Assembly (NCBI GenBank): GCA_013397795.1
Contig: VZTJ01002448.1
Coordinates: 1,727,570-1,791,569, forward strand
Length of the DNA stretch: 64,000 nt
Source: Orthonyx spaldingii
Lineage: Eukaryota; Chordata; Aves; Passeriformes; Orthonychidae
Reading direction: 5' to 3'
In this document: piece by piece, positions 24,411-37,603 of the stretch
Layout: each line of letters opens with the position of its first letter
Position numbering within the stretch: position 1 is the stretch's first letter
Program-made: the position numbers and the translations under genes
Notes under the pieces: generated by a model
What the model was told of the DNA's origin: nothing
Databases searched by the model: none
The model's input: only the letters and a program-made list of their open reading frames with translations

Positions 24411-27371
24411 ATTTTCCTTCTTTCAAGGTGGTGTTATTTTTCAGATAAGAAGAGACAATAATGTTAATATCAGACAGTTCACAGAAATATAGTAGTGAAT
24501 GTACATGTGGATATCCTTTTAAAGTAGCTTCTATAACTAAAAAATGTTAGTGGAAATTTTGAAATATTTACCACTGGGCTCTATGAAATGTTCCATTGGT
24601 TTTTGGTTTGTTGGTTTGTTTGTTTTTCAAAGTAGCAACTATTTTTGAAGCGTTCCCTTCCATTCTCATTTTTCTACTGAAAAGTAAGGTCTGGTTACCC
24701 TGAGCTATAATTAAGAGCGCTCTTGAGCTCTCCACATATCAGAGAATTAAAGAAAGACAAGTTGTTAGTAATAGCACAATTACACCTTTTTTTTGGTAGT
24801 AAAAAGTCTAGCTGTAGTGGAACATATAAATAAAGTAAATTTTAAAGCAATTTTAATGAAATTTTTGAAAATTTATCACAGTCATTAAGATCCTAAAGTT
24901 CCAAAAACATTATATGTTTTTATTTAATAGAATCCTTTGTACTTGAAAATTTGTCCTGCAAACATTAGGAAGTTTTTCCAGATATAGGAGAAAAGTCAAA
25001 AGTATTTATGCTCATTTCAAAATTCCTTGGGTTTTCTTCTCTTATATAGCTGTCCTCTAAAGAGTTAATTACATCCTCTCTAAAAGTCTGCAGCTGAAAA
25101 AAAATGATAATTCAGTAGTAGGTTTACACATGGCCTTAGACAGCTCAGAAGTGTTCTGAAATGCTGAACATATATTGACAATATTTAAACAAACAAATCC
25201 TTGATTTTCAAATGTTGGGCGCAGAATGCTACAAAACCAGATTAGATTCGATCCATACAAAGCTCTGCATGCAAGCCTGTGCTGAACTTCTATATGAAAA
25301 TGCAGGTTTACAATAAAACAGGAAAACAGAGACAAAAGTGAGAACAATGGTTTGCATTTATCCACGGAGGAATTCCTGATCCTTGTAGCACTAAGTTCCG
25401 TGCTTTGGCTACAAACAGTTTTACCTTAAGGACCAGCATGATGAGAAAAGCAGGGGAAAACACAAAGCAGAAAATAAGAGGCAGAGGGGAATTAGTCAAA
25501 TACGCACAGTTTCACTTTTTGATTAAGTAAACTACAGAACAACAGCTTTCTTTCATTAGTGCAGCAGAGAAAGACAGGTGAAATGAACACCACAGAATGT
25601 TTGAACTATAGAAGATTAATTAAAGACAACTGTTTTGATAGATTTTTTTAATGGAATGAATCTATGGGCCAACCTGCCATGGTCAAACTGTCACTCAAAC
25701 AGGACTAAAGTTCTGGGTTGTGATGGTTATATATTGTCATCAGAACATCATAATACTATGTATGGAACCCTGCAACATGTAGAACTGATTCAAGTATGGA
25801 TATATGGACCCAGACACAGCCTGAAACACAGATGAAATATCATCCATTTCATGTGCATATTTATTCAGAAAATAAAACAATCCAAAAAAGAGCAGTAGTT
25901 CTACAAGATATGACGAGTTCCTGCTATGCTGGGAATTAAACTAATTTAATGGTATCAAATAACATCTCTTACCAAAATTGCCCTGGAAAAAGGTCCTGCA
26001 CAATAAGACTTCTCACTACAATAACTCACACTAGTATGGATGTAGTTTCTGGGCCTGTTGAGAAATTAATGAGAAAATGGGTCACTGAGTTAAGTACTTG
26101 CTATAAGCAGATACTCATTAACATGGTAGTGTTTTACACAATCCTATGTTTTATTATCACACAACACTACCATGAACAATTGCATTCTAAGAACATTATT
26201 AAGTTTCCAAAACCAATCTCCCCAAAGAAAAAAATGTCAGAAATCTGCTTTTGCAGCTGTAGTATAACCTCATTTTCACTGCCTCTGCTGATAGCCTTCA
26301 GCTGCATGCCCACGTTTTATCTACATGATCAAATACATGCTTTGGTCTACAGCAGAACTCTCCCTTGTCCAGTGCATAGTAGGGTTAGTACTTGGCTTTT
26401 ATGTCAGTATTTTCCTTTGGGGTAGTTGGGTTTTATGGTTTTTGTGCCTGATTCAGGCCCATTCCTGAGTCAGAATTTTTCATTTCTTTTTGGCTGGGTT
26501 ATGGTACTCACCAATATGCTCTCTGCAGTCACTAAGACCTCTTTGCATCATTGTCAGTGATTATGGGACTGATCAGAGCTGGCTAAGGCTCCCTCTGACT
26601 GTACACCAAATTATCTGGCTCACAGTACTGCCGCACAACCCTTGCTTAAGGGTTGAGTGGCAATTCTTGAGAGGCAATGTCAAGCACTCTAATTTCTTGT
26701 CAACAGTGGCATTGTCTCCCTTTTTCTGCCTCTGCTATGGTTTGCATCAGCAGATATCTTTTCTCCTTCAGCAAGACGTGAAAAGTCAGCCCTAAAGTAC
26801 TGGGAGAAATGGAGCCCATGCCACCAGCCTGCAGAACAGCAGTGCTGTGTTCCACTCCCCTTTTCCTTTCCCAGGAGAGACGCTGCCTCATACTTACTCT
26901 GCCACACTCTCCAAACAGCATATTCCTCCTCCTCTGCTGGAAGTCCATGTTGCATTGCTTCTGTACCTTTGAGTCCTCATTCAAAACAGCAGGGGTGGCT
27001 ACAAGTATTTACATACTTCACAGCTGGAGTAGCAGCTCATTGAAAAGGGATGCACACAGTTCAAAATGCAAGAGAGGAACAAAGGAAAGGCAAAATGAAT
27101 GAACATGTAGATGGGGTGATTTATTGACCACCACACATGCACCACTGAATATCCCTTTCCTTGTTTCTGTTTTATCCTTGAAGGAGACGAGATGGAGTGT
27201 AGAGTACCTTAGGAGACCTAGACCTCTCCACTTCTAGATCCCCATTCCTGCTTCCTATGGCAGTTATAGACAAAGAAGTTAGACTACTCTTCTGCTATCA
27301 TCTTATTGCCCCCAACATTCTACACCATATAACAATTAGTTACTTCTGTCTCTATGCTTGTGAATCCAAAG
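24411..27371. other. Unique non-coding stretch
   Basis: It contains a 158-codon plus-strand frame (25949-26425) and overlapping frames on both strands at 26490-27102. None shows a domain, signal or splice context, so none is called as a gene. Confidence 0.6.
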
Positions 27372-27544
27372 GTACTGGGAGAGATGGCATGGAATATGAG
27401 ACAAATGGAAGCAGTGGTTACCTGTGCAATACTCCAGAGTCTGGAGTCCACTCCTCAGGACATAGAAGCTTTTCCGTAAAACCAAAGACTGAGAATTGTT
27501 CTCCAAGACTGCCTTTGCCTATGAAAGACAGATCTTTCTTATCG
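27372..27544 (+). other. Weak exon-like block, unknown product
   Basis: An open frame through this block reads without stops (GTGRDGMEYETNGSSGYLC at its start, MKDRSFLS at its end) and stops only after a strong-looking donor, tcg|gtaagtgag, at 27544/27545. A possible acceptor, ccaaag|gt, precedes it, with a pyrimidine-rich stretch about 15 bases upstream, which is a mediocre site. The residue mix, rich in Ser, Gly and Pro, is compatible with a disordered protein segment, but I recognise no family. It could equally be a non-coding RNA exon or a chance frame. Confidence 0.2.
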
Positions 27545-28284
27545 GTAAGTGAGTTACTTCTTCCACTGTTTATCAACCTGTGCAAAAATTGAGCAGGGAA
27601 CATGCAGAGACTTATGTTCCCTTTGTTTTTGGCCACTTCTTCAGGTCAAGTACATTCTGGGCAGTGGTTGGTTCTGAAAATGCTGAAAGAATTACTATCC
27701 CTTACAGCAACTCATTCTTCTATCCACCAGGGGTCCAATGAAAATTGCCAAGAATTAAAATAAGGATGTTTGCTTTTTGAAAATGGTCTTTTGTCATATG
27801 ACTTACTCAGTCGCTAATTTCACATTTAAGAACCTGCACTGAATGTCAACATAAAACCCAGAATGTTTTATGAGCCTCAAAATTATGAGAAATCTGCTTT
27901 TTCTATAATGAGAATACAGAAATGTTCACAGAATTCTACTGGAAATTCTCATGAAGTTTTATCGAAGCTAAAATTAAGGCTGGGGGTGATTTTAGTATGG
28001 CACAAATTTACTCCAAAATTCTGGAGAAGCTGAATATCATTATTTGTGAATTTCTGCCACATTAACTGTGAAATGGACATAAGAACCCTTAGGAGGTATC
28101 AAGGTTTGTTTACTTTGTTTTTCTCCCCTAATTTCATTAACTTAAAATTTAATACAACACAAATACCAGCTGTATGGTGAGAAATGGATATTAACATTAC
28201 CATTCCTTACTTTTAAAACTTTATGGTCTTCCCCTTGAATTTATGCTTTTCTCTTGTCTTAGGAGATGAAAACCAGACATGGTT
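27545..28284. other. Unique non-coding stretch
   Basis: Nothing recognised. Confidence 0.65.
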
Positions 28285-28760
28285 AAAGGGTTGGGGGTCA
28301 TTTGCCTCAGTATTTTAATAGGATCTTATTCGATGCATCACTTCGCCAAGGTGGAACGCATTGCAATGCACACCAATGCACCCCCCCCACTGTAAATAGC
28401 GTATACAATTTATAGACCTTACACATTAACATATCTAACAAGGGGGCCCAATAAGGGGGCTTGGGTGGGCTAACCTCTAGTTTATAGATTATATTCTACT
28501 AGGAGACCTTGGCTCCTCAAGATAGTAGAAAGTTTAGTCTCCTGGCTCTGCAGGACATTGGAACTATGTTAAGTTATCAGACTTAAAGAATTACAAGTAT
28601 GCATGTTAATACCAGTGGATACATAGAACAGTGTAAAAGGTATATAAAAGAAAAAAGCAAAAATCATCTTGGCATCAGAATTAACTGGCAGTTAGGATTG
28701 TGGAGCCATAAATCTGTTTTATCTTGGCCCTGAGAAACAGATTCAAACTAAGCAAACCTA
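28285..28760 (-). mobile_element. Candidate solitary LTR (endogenous retrovirus-like)
   Basis: This block differs in texture from its surroundings. It has a C8 run (28381-28388), the tandem motif aagggggc (two copies near 28440-28462) and promoter/terminator-like signals. On the minus strand a TATA-like tctataaattg (about 28416-28406) is followed about 80 bases later by an AATAAA-like cgaataagatcc (about 28332-28321), then ctgaggcaaatgaccccc near the presumed LTR end. That order suits the U3-R-U5 of a bird ERVL-like LTR. A plus-strand TATA-like tatataaaag at 28641 leaves the orientation open. I could not fix TG..CA ends or a target duplication, and no internal viral genes flank it. Limits are guesses. 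Confidence 0.35.
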
Positions 28761-31700
28761 GGAGATTTAAGTTTCTCTAAACTTTATTGCAATTCCAAAG
28801 TTAAAAGTAAGAAAAATGTTTTTAATCTCTCTTTATAAAATGTATATGTAAATGACGTGATAGACTAGAATTGACAGCCTCACAGAGCAAGAGGTTGTCA
28901 CCCAGATTCTCTTCAAAATTGTATATGGGCAAGTGATATGAAATACAGTCTGTGAGAGCAATTGAAGATTTCTCGTTTTGATTTGGGACTAGTCTTTCAG
29001 TCTCGAAAATAGTTTTCTAAAATGAAAAAGAATAGGTTTTCAGGTTTAGGGTTATTTATAAAAAAGCTTTTTACATACTGTAGTTTCACAGTGTTCTGAA
29101 GACAGCTGTCAACACTGTAAGTTGTGAGGAGATATCTGAGACACTTTAAAATGCGTTGTTATGTGTTTGAATTAAATATCTTAAAGCACTGACTGCTGCA
29201 CAAAACTATCTCTCTCTATATATAATCTTCTTACTTCATTGCTTTTAATAAAAAGTTTTGTTTTTCAGGGCTATCACCATGTGGTGTGTAAAGCATTAAT
29301 GTATTCCACTGTATATCCCTCATTTTACATAATGATCCCTTTATGTTTATACAGTATTGGACTTCTGTGCAAGATGTACAAAGCATAAAGCTAAAACTGT
29401 CATTCTAGTCAAATGAAGAGCTATGCTTGCAGTAGTCTTTAGCACTATCAAGTGGCAGTAGATAATCTGCTGCCACTTTGCCTTATCTTCAGTAGGACGA
29501 ATAATGGATCACAATTTGTCCTTTAATGTTTGCATGCACTTAAAATGTTCATTTATCAGACAGATAGCACAACTTATTTGAGAATGCACATTTCTGAATG
29601 GGCTTTTGACTCACAAGGCATTTGACTGTAAATAAAGTGAAATAGGAACGTTTAGCCATTACTCATGTGGGGATAACTTGTAGATGCACGTGCACATGCT
29701 GGGTAAATGACATTCATTTCCTCTGAGAGTATGTGACTTGTGGATTTCTTAAATTTTCAGATTCTCAGTCTGGAAAGCACCAATTCATCATCTAGTCAGA
29801 CATTTGCTCTGTTGCTAGCCCTGGAGTTTAATCCAGTTATCCCCATGCTGAGATCAGTAAATTGGATTTATGCTGCATTGCAAAGAGAGTTTCTGAAACT
29901 GCATTCACTCTTGACCCACTCGAAAGAGAAACTGTCCTATCACATGGGAGGTTTCATTCAGTGATTCATCATCTTTGCTGCTAAAAGCATATTCATTTCT
30001 TAATTCTTAGCTATCTTTCTAAAATGTATGGTGCTCTTTATCCTGCAAAGCATATGCAAATATGGCTTGGTTTAAGACAAAGGTGGACATTGTAAAATGA
30101 GTTACTTCCCTTAGTTTCAACCAACCCATTTCCACCAATAGGGAGAAAAAAATAGGAGCTGACATAAGTGAAAAAATAACAGGAACTCATGAAACTTGCT
30201 CCAAGACAGTCCAGGACTGGGGTATGGCATGCAACCTCTCCGAGAAGGAGAAAAACACCTGCTTGGAGCAGCCCCCTTGGAAAAGAAACAAAAGAACACA
30301 AAAGAGATGTCTTTGCCCACAATTCCTCAGCTCTGAGGCAAGAAAACCAAGACCTGAGCCAAGCCAAGCTGCCAGAGGGAGACTGCCTGAGCACCTTGAC
30401 TTTTAAAGAGCCTGGGGGGGACACACCCCATTTCTGGTTTTTGGCGGTAGAGACAGTAACAATTTGGGACACAAATATGGAATTCAATAACATTATGGGT
30501 TACCCATGACAAACTAATTCTGATTTCTTGTAGTATAACACAGAACATTTGATGACTCTCAATGACTAATATAGGTTGTTGCATTCTAATCTTACCCTAA
30601 CCAATAGGACTTATGAACGTTAACTCAATTCAAAGTTCTACTTACTGCATGTATTAATAATAACCTTGCCAAAAAGCTAACTTTTTAGCTATTGACAAAG
30701 ATATTTACCCTTATTTTATTTGTCACTACTTAAATGATTTCAGTGTTAAAATAAATTTCTCAGCCATATGAAAGCAAACCAAATATTCCCAAAATAAAAT
30801 CCTGGCTTCCTTGAAGAAAAAAAACCTTTTGAATTCTAAATTCGAAACTTGCTTCCTTTCTGAGTATCAAAATTTGAGAAAATTATGAATGCATCCTGAA
30901 CTGTAATTGAGGCACTGCTATCAGCCTCAAATCCAAACATTTCTTGTAATCTTTCCTCTTTCACAAAGGTCAGATCTTGGGATGTGCAAGACCCATTGGG
31001 CATCCTCTGTCTTGAGGGCTTATGATTCAGCCAAACCTTGGTATTTTAGACAGTAAGTACATTTCACTTCTCTTAGGGAAAAGAAAAAAAAAAAAAAAAG
31101 AGAAGCAGATACAGAGGTAATTTGCTGAGTTTAATTTATGCCATGCATTTGGAAAAAAATGTGTTCTTGTGAGCTAACCCCTGCAGCTATGCAGTCAACA
31201 GGGAGTTTTCTTGCTATAACGCATGTGGTTGTACACTTTTCCTGCTACTCCAAATATCCAAATGCAAAATCCAACATTCAGAGACATCATGTGGAGTTTT
31301 GACAGTCCCAGGGTACCCAGGGTCTGCAAGCTGATGAATGGATTATAACGAGATATAAATATAGTATTTTTAACCCTGACAGATATGAACTAGTCCCAAT
31401 AATATTTCTCATTTCATATAAGAGAAAACAGTATGCACACTGATCTACTAAAGAGGCTAAAACTTGGCAAATATAAGCAGCATGTCTTAGGATTTATTAA
31501 AGAGCTTTTATTGTCACTTTCATTAAGACAATAGGAAAATGAAATATTCAAAACACAGTTGACTTGAGGAAGTATTTAACATCTGAAATTTTAGATTGAT
31601 AGGTTGAGTAATATAGGGATAGCTTTCACTGTTTCATGATTTGAACACCATGTCAGGAAGTACGTAGTGGTAATGAAATTACTTTTATAAAATACAGCTG

Positions 31701-34700
31701 TGGGTTGCAGCTCCCTGTGGCCTGTGCCATCTCTCTTTGTGAACTGAAAGGCATTGCATAATGGCTCTTCAAAACCAGCATTTTATAGAGGAGGTCACAT
31801 ATTGCAAACAGAGAGCTGTCACATGGAGGACCTATCAGCACAAAATGCTGCAATCTTTATAAAATGTGTAAACGTGTACTTTATGCTACTGGATTACTCA
31901 CGTATTGCTTGCCTTAGCTGTCACAGCAGGGTTATTTGGAGCTGGGTGGTGGTGAGGGTGGTGGTATGAAATCAAAGCATTTTAATTTGGGTTTTTATCT
32001 TCTGGGAGCACATGAATGCTAAAAAGCACCTAGCTGGACTTCCTTCTTGTAACAATACTCACAATTACCACAATAATTTGGGGGTGATACCCTATAAATA
32101 ATGGCAAGAAATCTGGCTGTGACCTGGAAGGCTGTTAGAATATGTGGACAGACATATAATATCCTATACTACTCAGTGGTAAAGAGGCATCTTTTCCGGC
32201 CATGTTTATGAGGTTTGGAAGCACACCACCATGAAAATTGGTCTCACTAGATAGAGAGGCAGAGGTCTGCTGCGTGTGTGGACAGCGCTGTTCAAAAAAG
32301 CCTTTCACCGCTGTGATGAGGAGTCTTTTCTGGGAAGAAAAACTGTAGTAGTTATTTCGCTGCAAAAACTGGAACTAGTTGTCTTGTTAATGGATAATTG
32401 TTAGTGAATTCATTCAAAGTTTAACAGAGAATCTTTCCATCAGTCTAGCTTCTATAGACAACAGAAATGTTTCAGAGTGAGACATACTTTACAGTTTTCC
32501 ACTCGTCCAACTCTTTTAACAGGCTTGTTCTTATTGTTCACATAGTTTGAGATGCAGTGAGAAAATGATAATTAAAAAATGCAAACTGAAGCCTAAGTTC
32601 TTTTCTGTAACATAAGGGTTCTATAAAAAAGAGATCACAATTAGTATTCAATACTATCCGTGCATAAGAAATAGATGGAGATTTATATTAAGCAGTGAGA
32701 TAACCTGATGCAAACTGAGCCATGTTGCAAACCCAAAGTTTCTGGATTCTGTATAACCACATCTGACTCATCATTGAATTTTGGCTGTTCTTTATGCAAA
32801 GACTTTTTTTGGCAAAGAATTTCCCCAGTCCTAAACCTTGAGTGTGCAATATAGCTAACTTTCTGATGATAAAAGCCGAAAATATTATTATTATCTGAAT
32901 TGTTTTTTCACTAGTTCTGTTTCCTAGCTGACTCCATTTTAGGCTCTGACTCCATTGTGTTAATTGTACTGTGTGAACAGAGACAAAATGGCTTTCCTGC
33001 AGAGAAATGCCTTCAACTTAATTGATAACAAATTTTAATAAAGTGACTGTTGCAAATACCAGAGAGTGAAGGGAGAGAAAGCAAAAAATACCCCCTGCAC
33101 TTGTCCTGGTCGGTAGCTGCACTGCTTTGCTTCTGCATAAGCTGAATGTGTTTTTAAAATTATATAGCCACAGTTTTCAGTGGTCTTCTATCTACCTGTG
33201 GTCAAAAATGATTGATTTACTGTAAGAAATATGGAGTAAGACACAAATACTGATGAGAATCTCATGTCTGATATATGCATTTGTTTCATTTTGATTTCTT
33301 CTTTTGTACACAATATTGCTTTTTATGATATGAAATGTTATTTATGATTTTCTGTTTCAAATGTATATGTGGAATGAAAACAAACTCAAAATAAAAGTGC
33401 TTTAAAGGAATGACTCCTAACAAAAACCCTGAAATATTCCGTTAGTTTTATCTGGTATGCTCATGATACCATTGATCATGAACAACGCAACCAAGAAAAT
33501 TGGGTTCCAGGGTTGGCTATCTTTAATTTTTTAGTTTTCCAAATGACAGATTTCTCTGTCTTTCTCTGTACAAATAATATGTTGTGAACTAAAATATAAA
33601 AAAGGCACTGTTTAAATGCAGAATTTGACTGATTGTATTTATCAAGCACTAAAATCTGTTGCAGAAAATAAATTAATGAGTCTATCACACAATATTTTTT
33701 TATATTATTTTTAACGATTATATTATACTAGCACCCACAGGGTTATTGATGCTTCCCAAACAAAATGGGACAAATGTCATATCAGAAAAAGTGGCACATA
33801 AAAATGGGACAAAAAACTTGTCCCTGGCACGATATTAAGCATGAAGTTTAGAAGGGATTAGCTAATTTGGGATCTTTTTTTCATTCCCTTGGTTTTAACA
33901 CACTTTTTTATAAATAAATAACTCCCACTGTGATCAACTGTTGTCTTGAGTTCATCTCATTTACAAGCTAAATTTTATCAATTGGAAAAAGTACTAGGGA
34001 GGATTCACTGACTGAAAAAATTCAATGATTTTAGAACCATGATAAAAGTGAAAAGGAATATGTCCTAGTGAAGATGTCCTGTGGTTTATCCACACAGGAA
34101 TGTTACAAAAGCAAGGCTTAGTAAAAACTAAGACAACCATCTGAAACAGAGCAGGGAACAGGTAAAGGAGGAAAGGCAAATATCCTGATAACTGTTTGGA
34201 AAAATGAGGTTAAGAAGTCATGTCGATGCTGTATTCCCAAACTGAAATAATCTTTCCAGGGTCATCTCTGTTCAGACCTTAAATTAATGACCTTGAAAAG
34301 TGGAGTAGAGAACAAAGAACACAGCTTTAAAAACTTGTAAATCACTCCATATTGGAAAAGGTTGCAAATACTTTGAAGGACAAGATTAGAAGTCAAAATA
34401 ATTTTGACAGATTGGAAAAGTGGCCTGGAAAAGTAGGTGTAATTTAATAAAGATAAATGTAAAGTTTTATACTGTATAGAAATAATCATCTCTACAAGAC
34501 AGATGGGGAGCACCTGGCTAAAATCTGAGAGGTGTTGGTGGCAGAGTGAAAACATATAAAAATACAATGATTTTGTAAAAAAAAGAAATCACAACAAAGC
34601 AAAATAGAACTAACCTATGAATATCACACTGGTATGTACAAATATCTATACTTTTAGGTTTGGAATAATGCTGTTATTTGGTTCTGATATGAATGCGGTG

Positions 34701-34995
34701 GGAGAAATTTCCAGCACAAGACAATTGGAGATAAACAACAAGAATGATCAAAGGTCTAAATAATATGATTTCTAAAGAAAATCTGAAGGAGCTGAGTTAT
34801 CTAGTTTAAAGAAGTCAGGACAATAGATTTTAAATACATGGAAGGTTAGTTTCCAAGATTATGATGATAAACTGTCTTGTCATATTCACTTTAGCGAGAA
34901 CAAGAAGCAATAAGCTTAATTTGCAAAATGATCAGGGGTTAGGAAATGAGTTACAGCAAGCAGAATAGTTGAATAGTAAAATGCTGTATATAGTA
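28761..34995. other. Unique non-coding stretch
   Basis: A 151-codon minus frame at 30493-30038 overlaps a 106-codon plus frame and has no recognisable domain. An A16 run lies at 31084-31099, and a near-repeat of tgactccatt occurs around 32930-32960. No gene is supported. Confidence 0.65.
31084..31099. repeat. A16 homopolymer
   Basis: An uninterrupted run of sixteen A bounded by G on both sides. No retrocopy body with the right orientation was recognised upstream. Confidence 0.9.
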
Positions 34996-35070
34996 GTTTG
35001 TGGGGATTTTGTTTGGTTGGTTTGTTTGGTTTTGTTTGGGGGTTTTGGGGTTTTTTTTGTGTTTAGTTTA
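34996..35070. repeat. G/T-rich low-complexity tract
   Basis: About 75 bases made almost only of G and T on the plus strand, with units such as tttggttggtttgtttgg and gggggttttgggg. G-runs of four or five occur at 35002, 35038 and 35047. The resemblance to a TTTTGGGG-type repeat is compositional only. Confidence 0.8.
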
Positions 35071-36263
35071 TTTTCATGTTCAGTTTTTTTTCATCCTTGA
35101 AAGATGGTTAGAATAAGTCAGGTGGGTTTCTAAGGTCTAGAGACAGGTAGAACGCTCTAGTCTTTCTCTAGGGTAGATGATCTTTTGGCTTCTTTTCCAA
35201 CTCTATATTCTATTTTTCTACCTTCAGTCTATCTACTCATAAATCTTATACTTCTGTGTCATAAATGGATGGTTGCACAAGGTATTGATAGAGACTATTT
35301 TCCAAGGAGAGGAAATAGAGGAGGCTATCTTCCAGGTTGTGAACACTTTCCAGTGTGGCCAGAGGTGCAGAACCAGAGCACAGCTCTAGCTTCCACCAGG
35401 GTCATAGCTGGAGACCAATGGAAAGTGCAGAGAAGAAAATGCATCAGAAAAATGTGATAATTTGTGCAGATGGATTAGATGTCTTCAGGGAGGAAACCTG
35501 ATACAATCAGGAGTCATAAATCTTTTATATAAAAAACCTGTTTTTCTATGAACAGATAGTAGGCATGCAGGCTAATATATGTATCTCTCTCTTTAGACTG
35601 ACGGATAAAAAATGTATATGGTGGGAGAATGGTGTACATGTGTGTTTGTTTGCTCAGACATAGGAATAAGGAGCAAAAATACATCTCTCTGTGGGGGATG
35701 ATATGATTGCCCATTTGTGTCTTCTTACATGAACAATTGGCAACAAAGCTACTGAACAAAAAGTTTGACTCCTTCCCTCAACTGATTAATCTGTTCCAAT
35801 CTTTACCCAAAAGTTCCAGAAAGAAGCTTTTCTGTTGAGGTTGCCACTGCGCAGAAATTTTCCAGTAGGAACTTTTTCTCACTGTCAAATTAAAGTCCAC
35901 AACAAAAAAACCAGTCTGAAATGACTTATTGCAAATCTGAGGTCCAGGATTAGAGTGTTTCCAGGTTTTTTTTTAAGTCAGAGAGAGACAGGAAGGACAG
36001 CAAACATTATACTGGTAATTTGAACATGGTGTTCTATGACAGATCCCTTGCTTTCAGTTCTTGCTTTCTGTTCTTTCATGTTGCACAGCTCTGCCCTGAC
36101 TGCAGCCCCTGGCATACCCTGATGTTGGTCTTGCTCTGTTGTGTTCAGGGGACAGTGGAACAACCTTCCCCTTTGTCTGTGCAATGGACCATTGATTAGA
36201 GAAAGGCTTGAGCCTGGTTTACCAAGTGACACTAAGTATCTCTTTTCCCCAAACTTTCAGGAT

Positions 36264-36360
36264 ATAATACAATAAAAACCCCAAACAAACTAACAGAAAA
36301 AAACCAACAAAAACCCCTCAAAACAACCAACCAACCACACTAAAAAGAAAAAAAAATACC
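36264..36360. repeat. A/C-rich low-complexity tract
   Basis: About 95 bases consisting mainly of A and C with units like aaac, caac and accaacc (for example caaccaaccaacca). Complementary in style to the G/T-rich tract 1.2 kb upstream, but I saw no extended pairing between them. Confidence 0.8.
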
Positions 36361-37603
36361 TGAAGTGGATAATACCTTGCTGTTCAGCACTCTGTTCAAT
36401 GTCTTCACTTATGGTACTGATTTGAGGAAATGGGAATGCCTGAGATTTTTATACTTACTGTTTCATTTCTTTTTGACCAAAGATTTTCAAAAGAAAACTA
36501 TTGGTACCTCAGATATGTAATAAATACATATGTATTATATATATGTATTTTTAATTCAAAACAAAATCCATGGTTTTCCTTTTTTTCTTAACCTGTGTCA
36601 TTCTATTCTCACAATTTATGTTTCTCTAGGCTCTTTTTTGTCTATATTTCTTTGTATTTTGGTTTAATGATTTATCTTGAGTTTAATTAACCTTATGTTA
36701 ATCTCTCTTTCTACCAAAGCCCCAAATGACCAGAGACCTCTCCTGTTCTGATTTAAGTACATGGCAGCAGTCATACTAACTTCAGTGGTACAGGATACAC
36801 TTTCTTATGGTTTCAGAGCACCAGAGTTACATTTTGATCAATTTCATACTAATAATACGTTAATTTTCTTTAGAAAATTTACAGATAAACTGATGTGCAT
36901 GGGTAATAGTAAGATGTCATTTGAAATTGAGTCCTTATATGTCACAGATAAGCATAAGAATCAACATGGTAAAAAATAATTTATTGCATTACAACTATGA
37001 GACTGAACTGATGCAGAAAATGATGACTTTTTATATGACACAAACCCTACATGCATATTCCCATTTCATTTCATCAACTGACCTGGAAAAGAAAAATCTC
37101 AGTTTTTCATTCCATCCATAAACAGAGAAAAGGAAGTTGAAAAACTGGAGAAAAAGACAGGCAGTATCAATCTAAACTACTGATCGTGGGACTAATTTTT
37201 CATTATCTTATTTTTCCCCCAGGTTTTCAGTGACAGAAAGCATTCTACTGTATTTGTAAAATTGCCATTTGAAGAGCTACAGTGAAAGCATATAAGAATA
37301 TTTGAAAGCACAAACCAGATGCAGATTTAAACAGGTTTGATTGGTATGACTCAGTGAGACCCTGCGCTCAAAGTGACCTCCTGGCATTACCACTTACATT
37401 ATTTCCTGAGAAATAGCAGGGATACACGACTGTGCATGGTCAGTTTGAACCCCAGATGTGAAAGTGTGGAAGGTAGTTGTTCAAACTGAAACCAGTCACC
37501 CTGGACTCTTAAAAGCATTAGATCCTAATTTTTCTAAAATTCATCTAATGCTACTGAAGATGAAAAGGTTAGGACAGAGGTGCTCCTGGAGCTACTTCCT
37601 TGA
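36361..37603. other. Unique AT-rich non-coding stretch
   Basis: It includes a 14-bp perfect palindrome, aatacatatgtatt (36523-36536), within a TA-rich patch. No gene is supported. Confidence 0.65.

Noticed and set aside
25949..26425. 158-codon plus-strand open frame
   Set aside because: No recognised domain, signal, splice sites or codon bias; the composition matches its AT-rich surroundings.
30038..30493. 151-codon minus-strand frame overlapping a 106-codon plus-strand frame
   Set aside because: Overlapping frames on both strands of a locally GC-richer patch, with no domain and no consistent splice structure.
31084..31099. A16 as the tail of a processed pseudogene
   Set aside because: No coding or gene-like body upstream and no target-site duplication. 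The same applies to the A16 and T15 runs at 42288, 40724 and 54566.
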